Assembly: GCA_963795195.1 (NCBI GenBank)
Contig: CAWCGU010000003.1
Coordinates: 1-64,000, forward strand
Reading direction: 5' to 3'
Length of the DNA: 64,000 nucleotides
Source of the DNA: CAWCGU01 sp963795195
GTDB taxonomy: Bacteria; Actinomycetota; Thermoleophilia; Solirubrobacterales; 70-9
Shown here: in pieces, positions 17,980-27,700 of the stretch
How positions within the stretch are numbered: the first letter of the stretch is position 1
How the letters are laid out: the number at the start of each line of letters is the position of its first letter
Notes under the pieces: generated by a model
Told to the model about the DNA's origin: nothing
Database searches by the model: none
The model's input: the letters and a program-made list of their open reading frames with translations, nothing else
Position numbers and translations under genes: made by a program

Positions 17980-20900
17980 CTATCCGGCCGGAACCCGGGC
18001 GCGCCAGAGGCCGCCCTGCGTCTCGCTGTCGTAGCGGTAGCCGAAGATGACGTCGAGCGCTCCGGCTCGCGCGGCGATGTTCCAGTTGTGGAATGACAGC
18101 AGCGGGGCGTTGGAGCCGCGCGGGGGATCAAGCGGCAGTTGCTTGCCCTCGGGAGTGCCTGCGGCCGAGATCCGCTGCAGCCAGAGTCGGCGCCCCTCTT
18201 CCCAGCCGAGCCAGGCCTTGCCGCCCTCGGGATCGGCGGTTAAAAAGACGTCGTCGATCGCTTCGCGACGCTGCGGGACCGCCTGAGCGGTCTCCTCGCC
18301 CACCCTCCAGAGCAGCGTTCGGGTGTTGTCGTCGACCGCGTAGGCGAGTTGGACGCCGGGCTGGCCGGGCCGGCCGTTGAAGGCGAGTGATTCGTTGAGG
18401 TTGATGTCGACGGTACGCTGGGCACCGCTTGACTCCCAGGTCGATCCGGGGGCCTTCAGCGGCGAGCCGATCAGCTGCCCGGTCGCCTGGTCGACCTCCT
18501 GCGCGAACACCCCCTCCACCGGGCAGTCCCACTGAAGCCAGGCCACCCAGAGCGCGCCCGTCGCGCCGTCGCGGGCGAAGGAAGCGGAGGTGGCGTAGCA
18601 GCCGGACTCCTCCGAAACGAGGTCGACGCCGGCGTTGCCACTGCCGCGGAAGAGACGAGACACGCCGGCCATCGGCGCGATGGTGAACTGGGTTCCGTCG
18701 GCGAAGAGGCTGTCCGAGACCCCGGCGTAGGTGAACCCGCCCGTCGCGACCGGGGCGGCGACCCGAGTCCAGGTGCCGGCGGCGCTTCGCACGTATTGGT
18801 AGATGCCGGAGGTTTCGGCCTCGGGCAGCTCGCCGGAGGCGGAGCGCACCTCACCATCGGGGCCGGCGAACAGCGACGGCTCCTGGTCGCGGGTGTTGAT
18901 CACCTCTGCCGGCCCCTCGGCCCCCGCCGCGCTGATCGGCACGTTGAGCATCTGGTAGCTGGGCCCGTCGAGGCGCTCCTCGAAGGCCAGGTGAAGCGTG
19001 CCGTCGCCGGCCTGCAGCAGGCTGAGGTCGCTGACGCGTCGCTCGCCGGCTGCCAGCTTCGACCACGACGCCCGCGCGGCTTCCTGGGCGATCGCGGCGT
19101 CCTCGGCGAAGGCAGGGTTGCCGGTCGCCGCCATGTCGACGATGCAGTCGGCGAGCGGGCCGGCGTCGGTGACGCCGGCGGCGCGGCAGGCGCGCTCGGC
19201 CTCGGCGCGACGGCGGCGGGCCAGCTCGTCGGGGTCGACCGGCTTCGACGGGATCCTGCGGTTCGTGAAGGTCTGCGTCGTCTGGCCGGGTTCGTAGTCC
19301 AGCAGCGACTCCGCCTGCGTGATCCGCCAGGAGTCGCCGACGACGTCGTAGAGGTCGTCGAAGAAGCGCCCGCCGAACTCCTGCTTGACGTAGTAGCGCG
19401 TCAGCCCCGACCAGCCCGGGGTCTCCTTGGTCGAGTAGCGGATCTGCCGGCCCTGGCGCGTCGCCAGCTCGTTGCCGACGTTGTCGTCGAAGTTGCCGAG
19501 CAGGCCGGAGACGGTGCCCCGGCGCGCGCCCGCCAGTTCGATGTTCGTCGCCACTCCCCAGCGGCCGACCGAGCGCACCTCGGCGAACGAGCCGTCGGCC
19601 CAGTGCACCTGGATCGTGCCGCTCTGAATTTCGCGCATCACGGTGCCGCCGCCGAGGCTCGCCGAAGCCCCCTGGGCGAGATCGAACTCGGAGCCGTCGA
19701 TTCGCAGCACGGGCTGGCCTGACTGGGCGGTTTCCGGGCTGACCGTGACCCGGTGGCCGTCGATCCCGATCGCCACCTGCGTGTTGACGGTGACCGTCTT
19801 CGAGTCCTCGTAGGGCTCTTCGCGCGCCTGGATCTCGAGATCGCCCGCGCTCGAGCGAGCCAGCACGAACTCGCCGGCCCCCTGGAAGTCGTAGTGCAGA
19901 CCGTCGAAGGTCGTCAGGTGAGGGTCGCCGTTTGACTCGGCCGGTCCGCTCGGGCCCTTGCCCTTGTCCTTCTTCTTCTTGCAGTACTCGTCGAGCGAGT
20001 GGTAGATGACGCGGGCCGCGGCGGCCGCCGCGCCGCCCGTCAGGCCGAGATTGAGGTAGCCGGGGGAGACGGGGACGTTGAAGGGGAGGGTCCCCGTCGA
20101 TTTCGGCGGGCACTTGCACTTGCCGATCAGGCAGTAGTGCTCCGAGGCGCCGACCGGGCCGTAGTCGGTGTCGCCGACGCCGGTGCGCAGCGAGCCCGTC
20201 AGCCCCTGCAGCTCGACCAGAGGCAGGTTGGGGTCGACCGTGACCTTGTAGCCGCGGGTCACGTAGGGAGCGGCGTTGATGTCGGTGGACGTTGCGATCG
20301 GCGCCACCGGAAGCGGCTGCACGGGGCCGGGGATGAACCACGGCTTCTGCTGCTTCCAGGCATCGGGAGCGACCGGCAGCCGCCACATCGACGAGGCCCA
20401 GGTCTGCACGAAGCCGCTGAAGTCGGCGCCGGCCGCCGAGAACGAACCAGGGTCAGTCGGTGCGTTCAGGATCGCCGGCAGGTTCGCCCAGAGGCTGCCC
20501 GCGCCGGCGACCTCGTCGACTCGCGCCCAGAAGCCGCTGGCCGCGTAGGAGCGGCTGAAAAGCGGGGCGTTGGGGGTCTGCAGGTAGTACTTGTAGGGTC
20601 CGGCGCCGACGGCGACCGAGACCGGGAAGGCGGTGACCGCGGCCCAGTCGGCGCTGCCTTCGATGATCCAGGCCGAGCGCGTTCGCCAGGCCGTCATCAG
20701 CGCCCCCTGGATGCAGTGGAAGGCCTCGTGGGCGAGCACGAGCTCCAGGAACGGCCCGCCAGCCTGCGACTGGCCTGCCGGCGGCACCCGCACCTCGCAG
20801 TAGGCGGGCGTCCCGGCGCCCCATTCGCCGGCGGCGTTTTTGGGCTGCGCGTCGGCCCAGGCCTTGGTGCCCGCTGCGTCGGTGATCTCCTCGGAGGCCT

Positions 20901-21799
20901 TGTAGACCCTGACCGGCAGCGGCGGAACGCCCGGGATTCGCGCCCGGTAGAAGGCGATGTACTTGTCGACCAGCGCCTGGTAGGTGGGGTCGGGGGTCAG
21001 CACCTGGGCGGACGCGCTCGCAAGCGGGGGCGAGGAGGAGTCGTGGGGAGCGCCGAGCGCGGCCTCGATCGCGACGCGTTGCTCGGCGCCGATCTGATCC
21101 CAGACCCGGGCGACCAGCTGCATCGCCAGCGTCGCCGACTCGGGCGTGCCGAGCCGCTTTCGCGGCAGCTCCACCCCCGGCAGCGGGCCGTAGGCGATCG
21201 AGAACGCCCGCAGCGCCAGCTCCGGAGTGATCGAGCCGTCGTCGGCGATTCCGTCGAGGGTCGCCTCCCACTGCAGTTTGCGTGACCAGTCGCCCGGCCT
21301 TTGCGACCAGCGCCTCGGCATAAGCCAGCGCGGCGTCGAGCGCTCCGCCGGGGCCGCGCTTGGTGTAGCTGGCGGCGACGACGGCGCGGTCGGTGCGCGC
21401 GACAACGGTCGCGGTGGCCCGCCTGCCCCGCTTACGCAAGATTTGGGTGCCGCCGTCGCCGATGCGAACCGGCCGCGCTCCCCTGCCGAGCTTCAGCGAT
21501 CGCAGCGCCGCCCTGGCCTTGGCGGGAGTGGGGAGAGTGAAGACGCCGAGGTCGAGCCGCGCTCCGCCGGCCCGGTAGCTCGCGCCCTCGGCCGGGGCGC
21601 TGCGAAGTGCTTTGGGGAGCCGCGCTCCGACCGCTCGCCCGGCGACGCCCTTGCCGGCGCCGGCCGCTGAGAACCCGGGCACCTCCTCGGGGCCCAGCAC
21701 CAGTCCCTGGCCGAAGGCCGGCGCGGCGGCGATGGCCAGCGCCATGACGACGCCGACCGCGATCCCGATACGCGCAAACGAATCCCCAACCCTGCCCAT
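17980..21799 (-). CDS. Large secreted protein with HExxH metallopeptidase-like region and von Willebrand factor type D domain (one frame change)
   Basis: The start at 21799 gives a clear signal peptide (IGIAVGVVMALAIAAAPAFG). The frame shifts once, near 21295 in the AAAGGCCGGGCG tract. The rest reads through about 1,100 residues. A HEAFH motif with a later IIEGSADWAA, about 25 residues downstream, resembles a gluzincin-type zinc site. A von Willebrand type D domain follows, with NGDPHLTTFDGLHYDFQGAG and a GLLGNFDDN segment, then a Cys-poor linker and a C-terminal region like a sequence of beta-propeller blades. The protein is probably an extracellular adhesin or protease. Without the frame change the length would be about 1,270 residues. 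Peptidase activity is inferred only from the HExxH context. Confidence 0.75.
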
Positions 21800-21851
21800 C
21801 ACCACTGAAGCGTACGCCTCCAGGCGCGCTCCGTCCCCGAGGGGTCAGACA

Positions 21852-22763
21852 TCAGGCTGCGGCGGCGAGACGGCGGGTTACGGCCTCGCAGAACCGCTCG
21901 GTCGCGCCGTCAGCGGTGGCGAGGAAGTAGGAGGGCTCGAAGAGCTCGGCCTCGAGCAGCTGCGGGCCGGCCTGGGTGGCGACGATGTCGAAACGTGCGT
22001 AGAGGGGAGTCGCGTCGGCGCAGTCCCAGCCGTGGCGCACCGCGAGGTCCGAGATCGCGGCGGCGGCGGCATCCGCGACGGCGACCTCCGCCTCCGTCGC
22101 GCTCGCCGCGGAGATCTCCTCGATGTACTTGCCGCCGCGCAGCCCGCCGCCGAGCTCAAGGATCGGGCCCTTGCGGATCGCGTGGGAGAACTCGCCGTCG
22201 AAGTAGATCAGCGCCCGTTCGCCGTCCGCGGAGACGCTGGGGATACAGGGTTGAACCATCACGACCTTGCCGAGGGCGAGAATCGTTTCGGCCAGCGCCA
22301 GTGCCGTATCGTCGTCGCGGGCAAAGCGGCCCGTGTGGCGTGAACCGGCGGAGACCGTCGGCTTGATCACGAGCTCTTCGCCGTCGAGCCCGGAAACCGC
22401 CATCCTGACCTCCTCCGGCGATCGGCAGAGCGCGGTCTCCACGACGGGCACCCCGCACCCGGCAAGCTCGGCAAGGTAGGTCTTGTCGAGGTTCCAGCGG
22501 ATCAGGTCGGGGCAGTTGAGGACGGGCGCTGCGGCGGACGCCCGCTCCAGCCAGCCGAGGAACTCGCCCAGCCGCTCCGGGTAGTCCCAGGGACTCCGCA
22601 TCACGATCAGGTCGAAGCCGCCCCAGTCGACTGCCGGGTCGCTCCAGTGCGGCGCCTCGACGAGGTGACCGCGATCGGTCAGCGCCTCGATCTGGATCGG
22701 CAGGTCCTCGTCGAACTCGCCGATCGGCTCGAGGTCAGTTGTCACCAGTGCGATTGCCGACAT
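21852..22763 (-). CDS. ATP-grasp enzyme, DcsG-like
   Basis: The 303-residue protein begins MSAIALVTTDLEPIGEFDED and shows a pre-ATP-grasp Rossmann part with DLIVMRSPWDYPERLGEFLG. The ATP-grasp core follows (IRWNLDKTYLAELAGCGVPV, EELVIKPTVSAGSRHTGRF) and the metal-binding end (ARFDIVATQAGPQLLEAELF). The length and motif order match the DcsG group of O-ureido-serine cyclo-ligase-like proteins, which couple ATP hydrolysis to amide or ring formation. The true substrate is unknown, because the other cycloserine biosynthesis genes are absent here. The ATG at 22763 is preferred over the longer open frame, whose upstream text is not protein-like. Confidence 0.8.
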   Translation of the reverse strand: MSAIALVTTDLEPIGEFDEDLPIQIEALTDRGHLVEAPHWSDPAVDWGGFDLIVMRSPWDYPERLGEFLGWLERASAAAPVLNCPDLIRWNLDKTYLAELAGCGVPVVETALCRSPEEVRMAVSGLDGEELVIKPTVSAGSRHTGRFARDDDTALALAETILALGKVVMVQPCIPSVSADGERALIYFDGEFSHAIRKGPILELGGGLRGGKYIEEISAASATEAEVAVADAAAAAISDLAVRHGWDCADATPLYARFDIVATQAGPQLLEAELFEPSYFLATADGATERFCEAVTRRLAAAA

Positions 22764-22831
22764 CGGGGCGAGGGTATCCTCGGACGCGTGTGAGCGCCGA
22801 CGGCGAGACAAGCCTCGAGCTGCGGCCGATC

Positions 22832-22861
22832 GGCCGTGCATAGGGGGGCCGTGCATAGGGG
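22832..22861. repeat. Perfect tandem duplication of 15 bases
   Basis: GGCCGTGCATAGGGG occurs twice head to tail (22832-22846 and 22847-22861). It lies in the intergenic region upstream of the gene at 22905 and runs directly into a half copy of the palindromic repeat family. Confidence 0.85.
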
Positions 22862-22880
22862 GTCTTTGGGACGTTCGGCG
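22852..22880. repeat. Palindromic repeat family, copy C (half element)
   Basis: TGCATAGGGGG is followed by TCTTTGGGACGTTCGGCG. Its complement starts CGCCGAACGTCCC, as in copy B, and then diverges. It lies about 25 bases upstream of the next gene start. Confidence 0.55.
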
Positions 22881-22904
22881 TTGGGCGGCGTAGGCTTGCG
22901 TGCA

Positions 22905-23198
22905 ATGGCCGAGCTCGAAGCAGCAGTCAAGCTGGTCACGGATCCCGCGAATGTGACCCGGGTCGGTGCTACCGGCCCCGGCGGTGATCGCTTTGCGGTC
23001 AAGTCCAACCGGGTGATTCGCGGGCTGCGCGAAGCCGGCGCCGGCAAGGCCGAGGCGCGCGAGCTGGCGCTGAAGGCGCTCGACGAGGTCGGCGGCGGAG
23101 TCGAGGCGCACGCGGGGCGGGCCGGCGTGCGCGGACAGCGCAGTGCCGGCGAGGTCGAGGACTGGTGGATCCCGGCCGCGGCCGTCCGATTCGAATAG
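22905..23198 (+). CDS. Small protein of unknown function
   Basis: The ATG at 22905 encodes 97 residues: MAELEAAVKLVTDPANVTRV, then a basic and helical centre (KSNRVIRGLREAGAGKAEAR), and an end with EVEDWWIPAAAVRFE. It is soluble, with no Cys pair or membrane segment. Upstream in-frame codons fall within the repeat, so the ATG is the natural start. The neighbours are an ATP-grasp gene (divergent) and a small acidic protein. It is not a family I recognise. Confidence 0.6.
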   Translation: MAELEAAVKLVTDPANVTRVGATGPGGDRFAVKSNRVIRGLREAGAGKAEARELALKALDEVGGGVEAHAGRAGVRGQRSAGEVEDWWIPAAAVRFE

Positions 23199-23228
23199 AG
23201 GCGCCTCCCAGCGGGTAATCACCCCGGC

Positions 23229-23528
23229 ATGGAACACGAGAAAAGGGAAACGGTGCTCCCGGAGGAGAATGAAGCCGAGGCGCCCGAGGGCGCCTCGCAT
23301 GTCAGCCAGAACAACCTGCCGGCGGCGCTGGACGAGGAGGGTCGCGACGCGGAGCTGGCCGCCGGTGAGGACTACGACCCCGCGGGCGCGCGCCCCGATG
23401 GCCTCACGAGCGTCCCGGGTACACGGTTGCCCGGCGCCGCCTCACCACCCTCGGCGCAGCGCGACGAGCAGCCTGAGCCCGAGCGGCGCGAGGACCCTCG
23501 CGAGCCGGGTGAGAAGCACCGCAACTGA
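23229..23528 (+). CDS. Small acidic, disordered protein
   Basis: The 99-residue product (MEHEKRETVLPEENEAEAPE at the start, then Pro/Glu/Arg-rich text) has the composition of an intrinsically disordered protein. It starts 30 bases after the preceding gene, probably in one transcript. Its middle overlaps a weak match to the palindromic repeat (bases 23407-23428), so part of it may derive from that element. No function is apparent. Confidence 0.55.
   Translation: MEHEKRETVLPEENEAEAPEGASHVSQNNLPAALDEEGRDAELAAGEDYDPAGARPDGLTSVPGTRLPGAASPPSAQRDEQPEPERREDPREPGEKHRN
23407..23428. repeat. Palindromic repeat family, weak half copy inside a coding gene
   Basis: CGAGCGTCCCGGGTACACGG matches the copy A half-site CGAACGTCCCGGATACACGC at about 17 of 20 positions. 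It lies inside the small acidic protein gene and reads in frame. The match could be chance. Confidence 0.3.
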
Positions 23529-23639
23529 GCCTGGATCGCGTGACCGATTGGATCGGACGGGAATATCTGCTCGCCGACCGGTGGGTGGCCGGGGGCCGCC
23601 ACCCGGCACGGTCCCCACGCAGCCGCCGGCGTCTGCCTG

Positions 23640-24704
23640 TCAGGGCTTCGAGACGGTCACCCTCGCCGGGCCGGCGCCTTCCCTGGCGTGCACCATCACG
23701 GTGAACGAGCGCTCGCCGCAGATCGTCTGCCTGACGCGCTCCCTGCTCGTGCGGCCACGGGAGCGCTTTAGCACTTTGCGTCCCGAGAGCAGGTAGAGGT
23801 CGAAGTTGGCCGCGGCCGGCCCCCTGAGGCTCACCTCGAGCTTGCCGTCCAGCGGGGTCGGGACGGCGAGCCTGAGGCGCCGCCCTTCGGCAAGCCTCAG
23901 CGGGGCGGAGGGCGTCGCGAAGTTCCCGGCCCAGGGGTTGAGCACGTCGGATCGGATCAGGGCCGCTGCGTTCGCGTCCGGGAAGAAGAACGAGGAGACG
24001 ATCCCGCCCCAGGCGCCGCCGTTGACGACGGAGTAGGCCTCCGCGAAGCCCTCGGCCGGATCGAGCTCGTAGACGGACGGGTCGAGGCCGCCGTTGCGGA
24101 CGTTCGGGCAGACGCCGAGCGCCGTCGCCCAGCGCTTGGGGCCGAACCTGTAAGCCGAAAAGGGGGTGTTGAGGCGGTTGAAGGCGATGTGGTGGCCGTA
24201 CTCGTGAAGCAGATCGGCACCGCGGGTGGGGCTGTCGGGCGAAATCGCGATCGCCTGGTAGTCGGGGAAGTAGCAGGCTGCGGCGGTGAGGCCGCAATAG
24301 GCGTCGATCTCCGCCGGGGCGACCAGCACGATCACGACCCTGCCGAGCTCGGTGCTGTGCACGAACGAGGCGGCGTAGTCGGCGTAGGTCTTGTTGGCCT
24401 GGTCGTCGCGCTGGTAGAAGTCGCTGGCGAGGACGACCACCTGCTCGCCGGTGTAGGCGGTGTAGGGGCCACCGTAGACCGACGCCGTTGCGCGCTCCAT
24501 CGAGGCGACCGCGCGGGGGCCGTCGACCACCTCGTAGGTCAGGCCGTTGCGCTCGGCACCGATCGAGGGGTCGTTGGGGGGCTGAATCGGCGCACCGCCC
24601 GCCGCGGCCGCGGCGGGCATGATCAACCCGGTCGCCACCGCGACCGCCGCCAGGGCGGGCGCGAGAACGATCCTCCCGCGAGAATGGCTGCGAATCACAT
24701 GCAT
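23640..24704 (-). CDS. Secreted HExxH protein, putative zinc metalloprotease
   Basis: The 354-residue protein has a signal peptide (VLAPALAAVAVATGLIMPAA) and a central zinc motif, ADLLHEYGHHIAFNR, with a possible third ligand in DPAEGFAEAY about 45 residues later. This is the usual HExxH plus downstream Glu pattern of gluzincins. The C-terminal ~90 residues form a beta domain (LRLAEGRRLRLAVPTPLDGK) such as a pre-peptidase or jelly-roll domain. It acts outside the cell, and the substrate is unknown. It is convergent with the small acidic gene. I found no close family name. Confidence 0.7.
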   Translation of the reverse strand: MHVIRSHSRGRIVLAPALAAVAVATGLIMPAAAAAGGAPIQPPNDPSIGAERNGLTYEVVDGPRAVASMERATASVYGGPYTAYTGEQVVVLASDFYQRDDQANKTYADYAASFVHSTELGRVVIVLVAPAEIDAYCGLTAAACYFPDYQAIAISPDSPTRGADLLHEYGHHIAFNRLNTPFSAYRFGPKRWATALGVCPNVRNGGLDPSVYELDPAEGFAEAYSVVNGGAWGGIVSSFFFPDANAAALIRSDVLNPWAGNFATPSAPLRLAEGRRLRLAVPTPLDGKLEVSLRGPAAANFDLYLLSGRKVLKRSRGRTSRERVRQTICGERSFTVMVHAREGAGPARVTVSKP

Positions 24705-24835
24705 CCCTCAGCCGCAGGATCGCAGAAGCGTTGACCGAAAAGCGGAGGTTCCGCCCCGATTCCGGGTACACGGCGATGAGTCAGGGCCTGCGGGGCAGTC
24801 TTAGTGGTCCAAAGACAATCGAAAGGAGACCCGCG

Positions 24836-25216
24836 ATGCTCAGCGAATCGAAGGCCTACAGCGGCTTCGCCGTCGATGACCTCGAGGCCGCCGAGCGCTT
24901 CTACAGCGAAGTGCTGGGCCTGAAGACGTCGGTCCTCGACCCCGAGAACGGCCTGCTCAACATCCACCTCCCGGGTGAGCGCGACACGCTCGTCTACCTG
25001 AAGCCGGATTTCACGCCTGCGACCTACACGGTCCTCAACTTCCCGGTGGCCGATGTCGGCGCCGCCGTGGATGAGCTCGGCGGGCGTGGCGTCAGCTTCG
25101 AGCGCTACGAAGGCTTCGAGCAGGACGAGAAGGGAATTGCGCACGGGCCCGGTCCCGAGATCGCCTGGTTCAAGGACCCGGCGGGCAACATCCTCTCGGT
25201 GCACAGCGAGATGTAG
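24836..25216 (+). CDS. Glyoxalase/bleomycin-resistance (VOC) superfamily protein
   Basis: The ATG at 24836, seven bases after GAAAGGAGA, gives a 126-residue protein of the VOC fold. It shows YSGFAVDDLEAAERFYSEVL and GLLNIHLPGERDTLVYLKPD in the first half, and WFKDPAGNILSVHSEM at the end. VOC proteins bind a divalent metal through His and Glu residues and catalyse isomerisation, dioxygenation or drug binding. The specific reaction cannot be read from sequence. The longer open frame upstream lacks protein character and the ribosome-binding site decides the start. It is convergent with rmuC across a strong hairpin. Confidence 0.85.
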   Translation: MLSESKAYSGFAVDDLEAAERFYSEVLGLKTSVLDPENGLLNIHLPGERDTLVYLKPDFTPATYTVLNFPVADVGAAVDELGGRGVSFERYEGFEQDEKGIAHGPGPEIAWFKDPAGNILSVHSEM

Positions 25217-25224
25217 GCGTCCGC

Positions 25225-25271
25225 ATTCAGGCTCAGGTGGCGCCTTGTGGCGCCGGGAGCTAAGCCTGAAT
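25225..25271. terminator. Bidirectional terminator-like hairpin between VOC gene and rmuC
   Basis: ATTCAGGCT (25225-25233) pairs with AGCCTGAAT (25263-25271). Inside it, GGCGCC (25239-25244) pairs with GGCGCC (25249-25254) around the loop TTGT. The stem overlaps the rmuC stop, and the two genes converge on it. Its symmetry lets it serve both transcripts. Confidence 0.6.
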
Positions 25272-26273
25272 CCGGGCGACGGGGGCGCGTGGGGCGGCTT
25301 CGACGATCGCCGGCTGCTCCAGTGCCGCCGCCTCGCCGACCCCGAGCTCTGCGAGCTGCCTGGCCGTCACCAGCAGACGCGACTCGTAGCTGCCGACGGC
25401 TCCGTTGTGCGCCCTGACCGCTCCTTCGAGGGCCTTGCCGACGCCACTCAGGTGGGAGCTCATCACGCCCAGTCGCGACGCCAGCTCGGTTGCCAGTGTT
25501 TGCACCCGGGCGGCGTTCGCGGAGAGGTCGTGCTCGCGCCAGCTCAGCGAGACCGCCTGCAGCAGTGCCAGCATCGTCGCCGGCGTGGCGAGCACCACGT
25601 GGTTTCGAAACCCGAGGTCCAGCAAATCGGGGTCGCGCTCGATCGCAGCCGCGAATGCCGCTTCTGAGGCAACGAACATGACGACGAGCTCGGGGGCGCG
25701 GCGAAAGCGCCGCCAGTAGGCCTTGGCGCCGAGCTCGCGGACCTTGGCGCGTACGGCTTCGGCGTGACGGTCGAGAGCCGCCTCGCGCTCCGCCTCCGAG
25801 CCCGCGTGGATCGCGTCCTGGAAGCCGTCGAGGGGGAGCTTGGCGTCGACCGGCAGAACTCCGTCGCCCGGCAGTCGCACGATCAGGTCGGGTCGCGCTG
25901 CTGAGTTCTGGGCGTCGCCCGGCACGTGGGCCTGGGTGTCGAAGTCGACCCGGTGAACGAGTCCCGCCGATTCGACGACGTTGCGAAGTGTCAGCTCTCC
26001 CCAGCGCCCGCGCACGGCGGGTCGCCGCAGCGCCTCCGAGAGCCGCCCGGTCGACTCGGCGACCGCGCGCTGGGAGTTCGAGATCTCGCCCAGCATTCCG
26101 GCGAGCTCGCCGGCGTCCTTGCCCTGCTCGCGGCTGAGCATGGCGACGGCGCCGCGGAGCTCGGCAAGCTCCGGGCCGATCGCCGCGTCGGCCGGCAGCG
26201 TTCGCTCACGCGCAAGCACGATGATCAGGGCCGCCACGGCGGCGACGGTTGACAGGGCCAGAAGGATCTCCAT
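25260..26273 (-). CDS. rmuC: DNA recombination protein RmuC
   Basis: The 337-residue protein opens with a single membrane segment (MEILLALSTVAAVAALIIVL), then a short helical region, and the RmuC core: RPAVRGRWGELTLRNVVESA, DLIVRLPGDGVLPVDAKLPL and then EAFAAAIERDPDLLDLGFRN. RmuC proteins are membrane-tethered, PD-(D/E)XK-like nucleases thought to limit recombination at inverted repeats. The usual long coiled coil is shorter here. The ATG at 26273 gives the expected N-terminal anchor, so the open frame upstream of it is not used. Confidence 0.9.
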   Translation of the reverse strand: MEILLALSTVAAVAALIIVLARERTLPADAAIGPELAELRGAVAMLSREQGKDAGELAGMLGEISNSQRAVAESTGRLSEALRRPAVRGRWGELTLRNVVESAGLVHRVDFDTQAHVPGDAQNSAARPDLIVRLPGDGVLPVDAKLPLDGFQDAIHAGSEAEREAALDRHAEAVRAKVRELGAKAYWRRFRRAPELVVMFVASEAAFAAAIERDPDLLDLGFRNHVVLATPATMLALLQAVSLSWREHDLSANAARVQTLATELASRLGVMSSHLSGVGKALEGAVRAHNGAVGSYESRLLVTARQLAELGVGEAAALEQPAIVEAAPRAPVARIQA

Positions 26274-26382
26274 GCGCCAAGAGTCGCCTTGCCGGCGGCG
26301 GATCTGACGATCTGCAAGCCCCGGCCCAGCCGAGGGGCTTGCCCAGGCACGAACCTGGCGTTGACCGGGAGCTGCCAACCTC

Positions 26383-27585
26383 GTGTCCCGCCTTCGCTAC
26401 CTTGCGATCGTGCGGAGTCGCGGCGGGCAGAGGTTGGGAGGGGTTCGGACGTGGGTTTTCACCCTCGCCCTGGCCGCCTCGGCGCTGGGGGGACCGAGCG
26501 GCGCCGCCGCGAACCACTACAGCGATCCCGCCATCGCGCTGCCGTCTTCGCTTCCCTGGGGGTTCAACGAGGACTGGGGCTACGAGCGTGGCGTCTGGAG
26601 TCCCGAGACGACGGGGCGGCACCTGGCGCTGGCCACCCAGATCATCCCCGACGGCGTCTCGACCAATCGCCTGCACGTCGAGTGGGCCAGGGTCGAACAC
26701 AGGAAGGACCACTACGACTGGGAGCGCACGGACAAGATCTACAACCGCATGGTCCGCTACAGCGACCAGCCGCTGATGATGGTCTACAACGCGCCGGAGT
26801 GGGCACGCAAGCAACATGCGGACTGCCCGTCGGAGTTTGCCTGCGCCTATCCGCCCCGTAAGCGTTTTGACCGCGACTGGATGAAGTTCGTCCGAGCCGC
26901 CGCGCGCCGCTACCCGGAGATCCGGGCCCTCGAGGTCTGGAACGAACCCAACCTCGGCCGCTTCTGGGCGCCGAAGCCGAAGGTCAGCCGCTACGTCGAC
27001 ATCCTCGACCGCGCCCACGAGGGCATCTCCAAGATCGACTCCTCGATCCCGGTCCTGACCGGCGGCATGATCGCCAGCTCCAACAACGAGATCAACATCT
27101 CCTCGGCCGAGTTCCTGCGCCGCGTCTACACCCAGGGCGACGTGCGCGATTTCGACGGCATCGGCTCCCACCCCTACCCGTGGACCCCGCCGTACGTGGA
27201 GCAGTTCACGAAGTGGCTGGACAAGCTGCGGGCTGTGCGAGACCAGGCCGGCGACCGTCGCACGAAGCTCTGGATCACGGAGATCGGTATCTCCAGCGAC
27301 CCGATCTCCGGCGCCAGCCTCGAGGAGCAGGGGCTGATCGTCGACCTCTACCGGTCGGTCGTCGGCCACGACATCGGAGTCTTCGTCATCCATCGCCTGC
27401 ACGACATCTCCTACGAGGGCCCCTTCTGGAGCCAGACGGGCGTCGTCACCGAGTCGCTGGAGCCGAAGCCGGTCTACTGCAGCCTCGCCGATGGCATCGG
27501 CACGATCGTCGGGGCCTGTCCCGTGGAGCCCGCGACGCCGCCGGCGGAGCCGGTGCCACCCGAACCTGAGCCCGTCAGCCCCTAG
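26383..27585 (+). CDS. Secreted glycoside hydrolase of clan GH-A
   Basis: The 400-residue protein has a signal peptide (TWVFTLALAASALGGPSGAA) and a TIM-barrel fold. The acid/base Glu lies in LEVWNEPNLGRFW (E188) and the nucleophile in LWITEIGIS (E300), the two hallmark strand-4 and strand-7 positions of clan GH-A. Tryptophan- and Asp-rich loops (FNEDWGYERGVW) suit a carbohydrate site. It ends in a Pro-rich tail. The likely substrates are plant or microbial beta-glycans (families such as GH39 or GH5), not determined. Start choice among several GTGs is uncertain by about nine codons. Confidence 0.8.
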   Translation: MSRLRYLAIVRSRGGQRLGGVRTWVFTLALAASALGGPSGAAANHYSDPAIALPSSLPWGFNEDWGYERGVWSPETTGRHLALATQIIPDGVSTNRLHVEWARVEHRKDHYDWERTDKIYNRMVRYSDQPLMMVYNAPEWARKQHADCPSEFACAYPPRKRFDRDWMKFVRAAARRYPEIRALEVWNEPNLGRFWAPKPKVSRYVDILDRAHEGISKIDSSIPVLTGGMIASSNNEINISSAEFLRRVYTQGDVRDFDGIGSHPYPWTPPYVEQFTKWLDKLRAVRDQAGDRRTKLWITEIGISSDPISGASLEEQGLIVDLYRSVVGHDIGVFVIHRLHDISYEGPFWSQTGVVTESLEPKPVYCSLADGIGTIVGACPVEPATPPAEPVPPEPEPVSP

Positions 27586-27700
27586 ACGCTTGCGCTCGCT
27601 GCGCGCCAGGCCCTCGACCGGGCGGCGAATGCCGGTCCTCAAGTGTGGACCACTGTCCGAGGACAAACGATTACGAACTTCTTACCTTGGGTGCCAGCAG

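Noticed and set aside
18851..20386. Second minus-strand frame over the VWD region
   Set aside because: Arg/Pro/Ala-rich frame in the same strand but one frame off, without motifs.
19999..21285. Plus-strand open frame of over 400 codons inside the VWD gene
   Set aside because: It is antisense to a gene with clear motifs, and its Arg/Asp/Gly-rich text has no domain; high GC produces such mirror frames.
24755..24778. A further repeat match (CCGGGTACACGGCGATG) upstream of the VOC gene
   Set aside because: It lacks the AACGTCCC part of the arm and could be chance in GC-rich DNA.
26206..27666. Minus-strand open frame opposite the GH-A glycosidase
   Set aside because: Antisense to a gene with both catalytic glutamates and a signal peptide.
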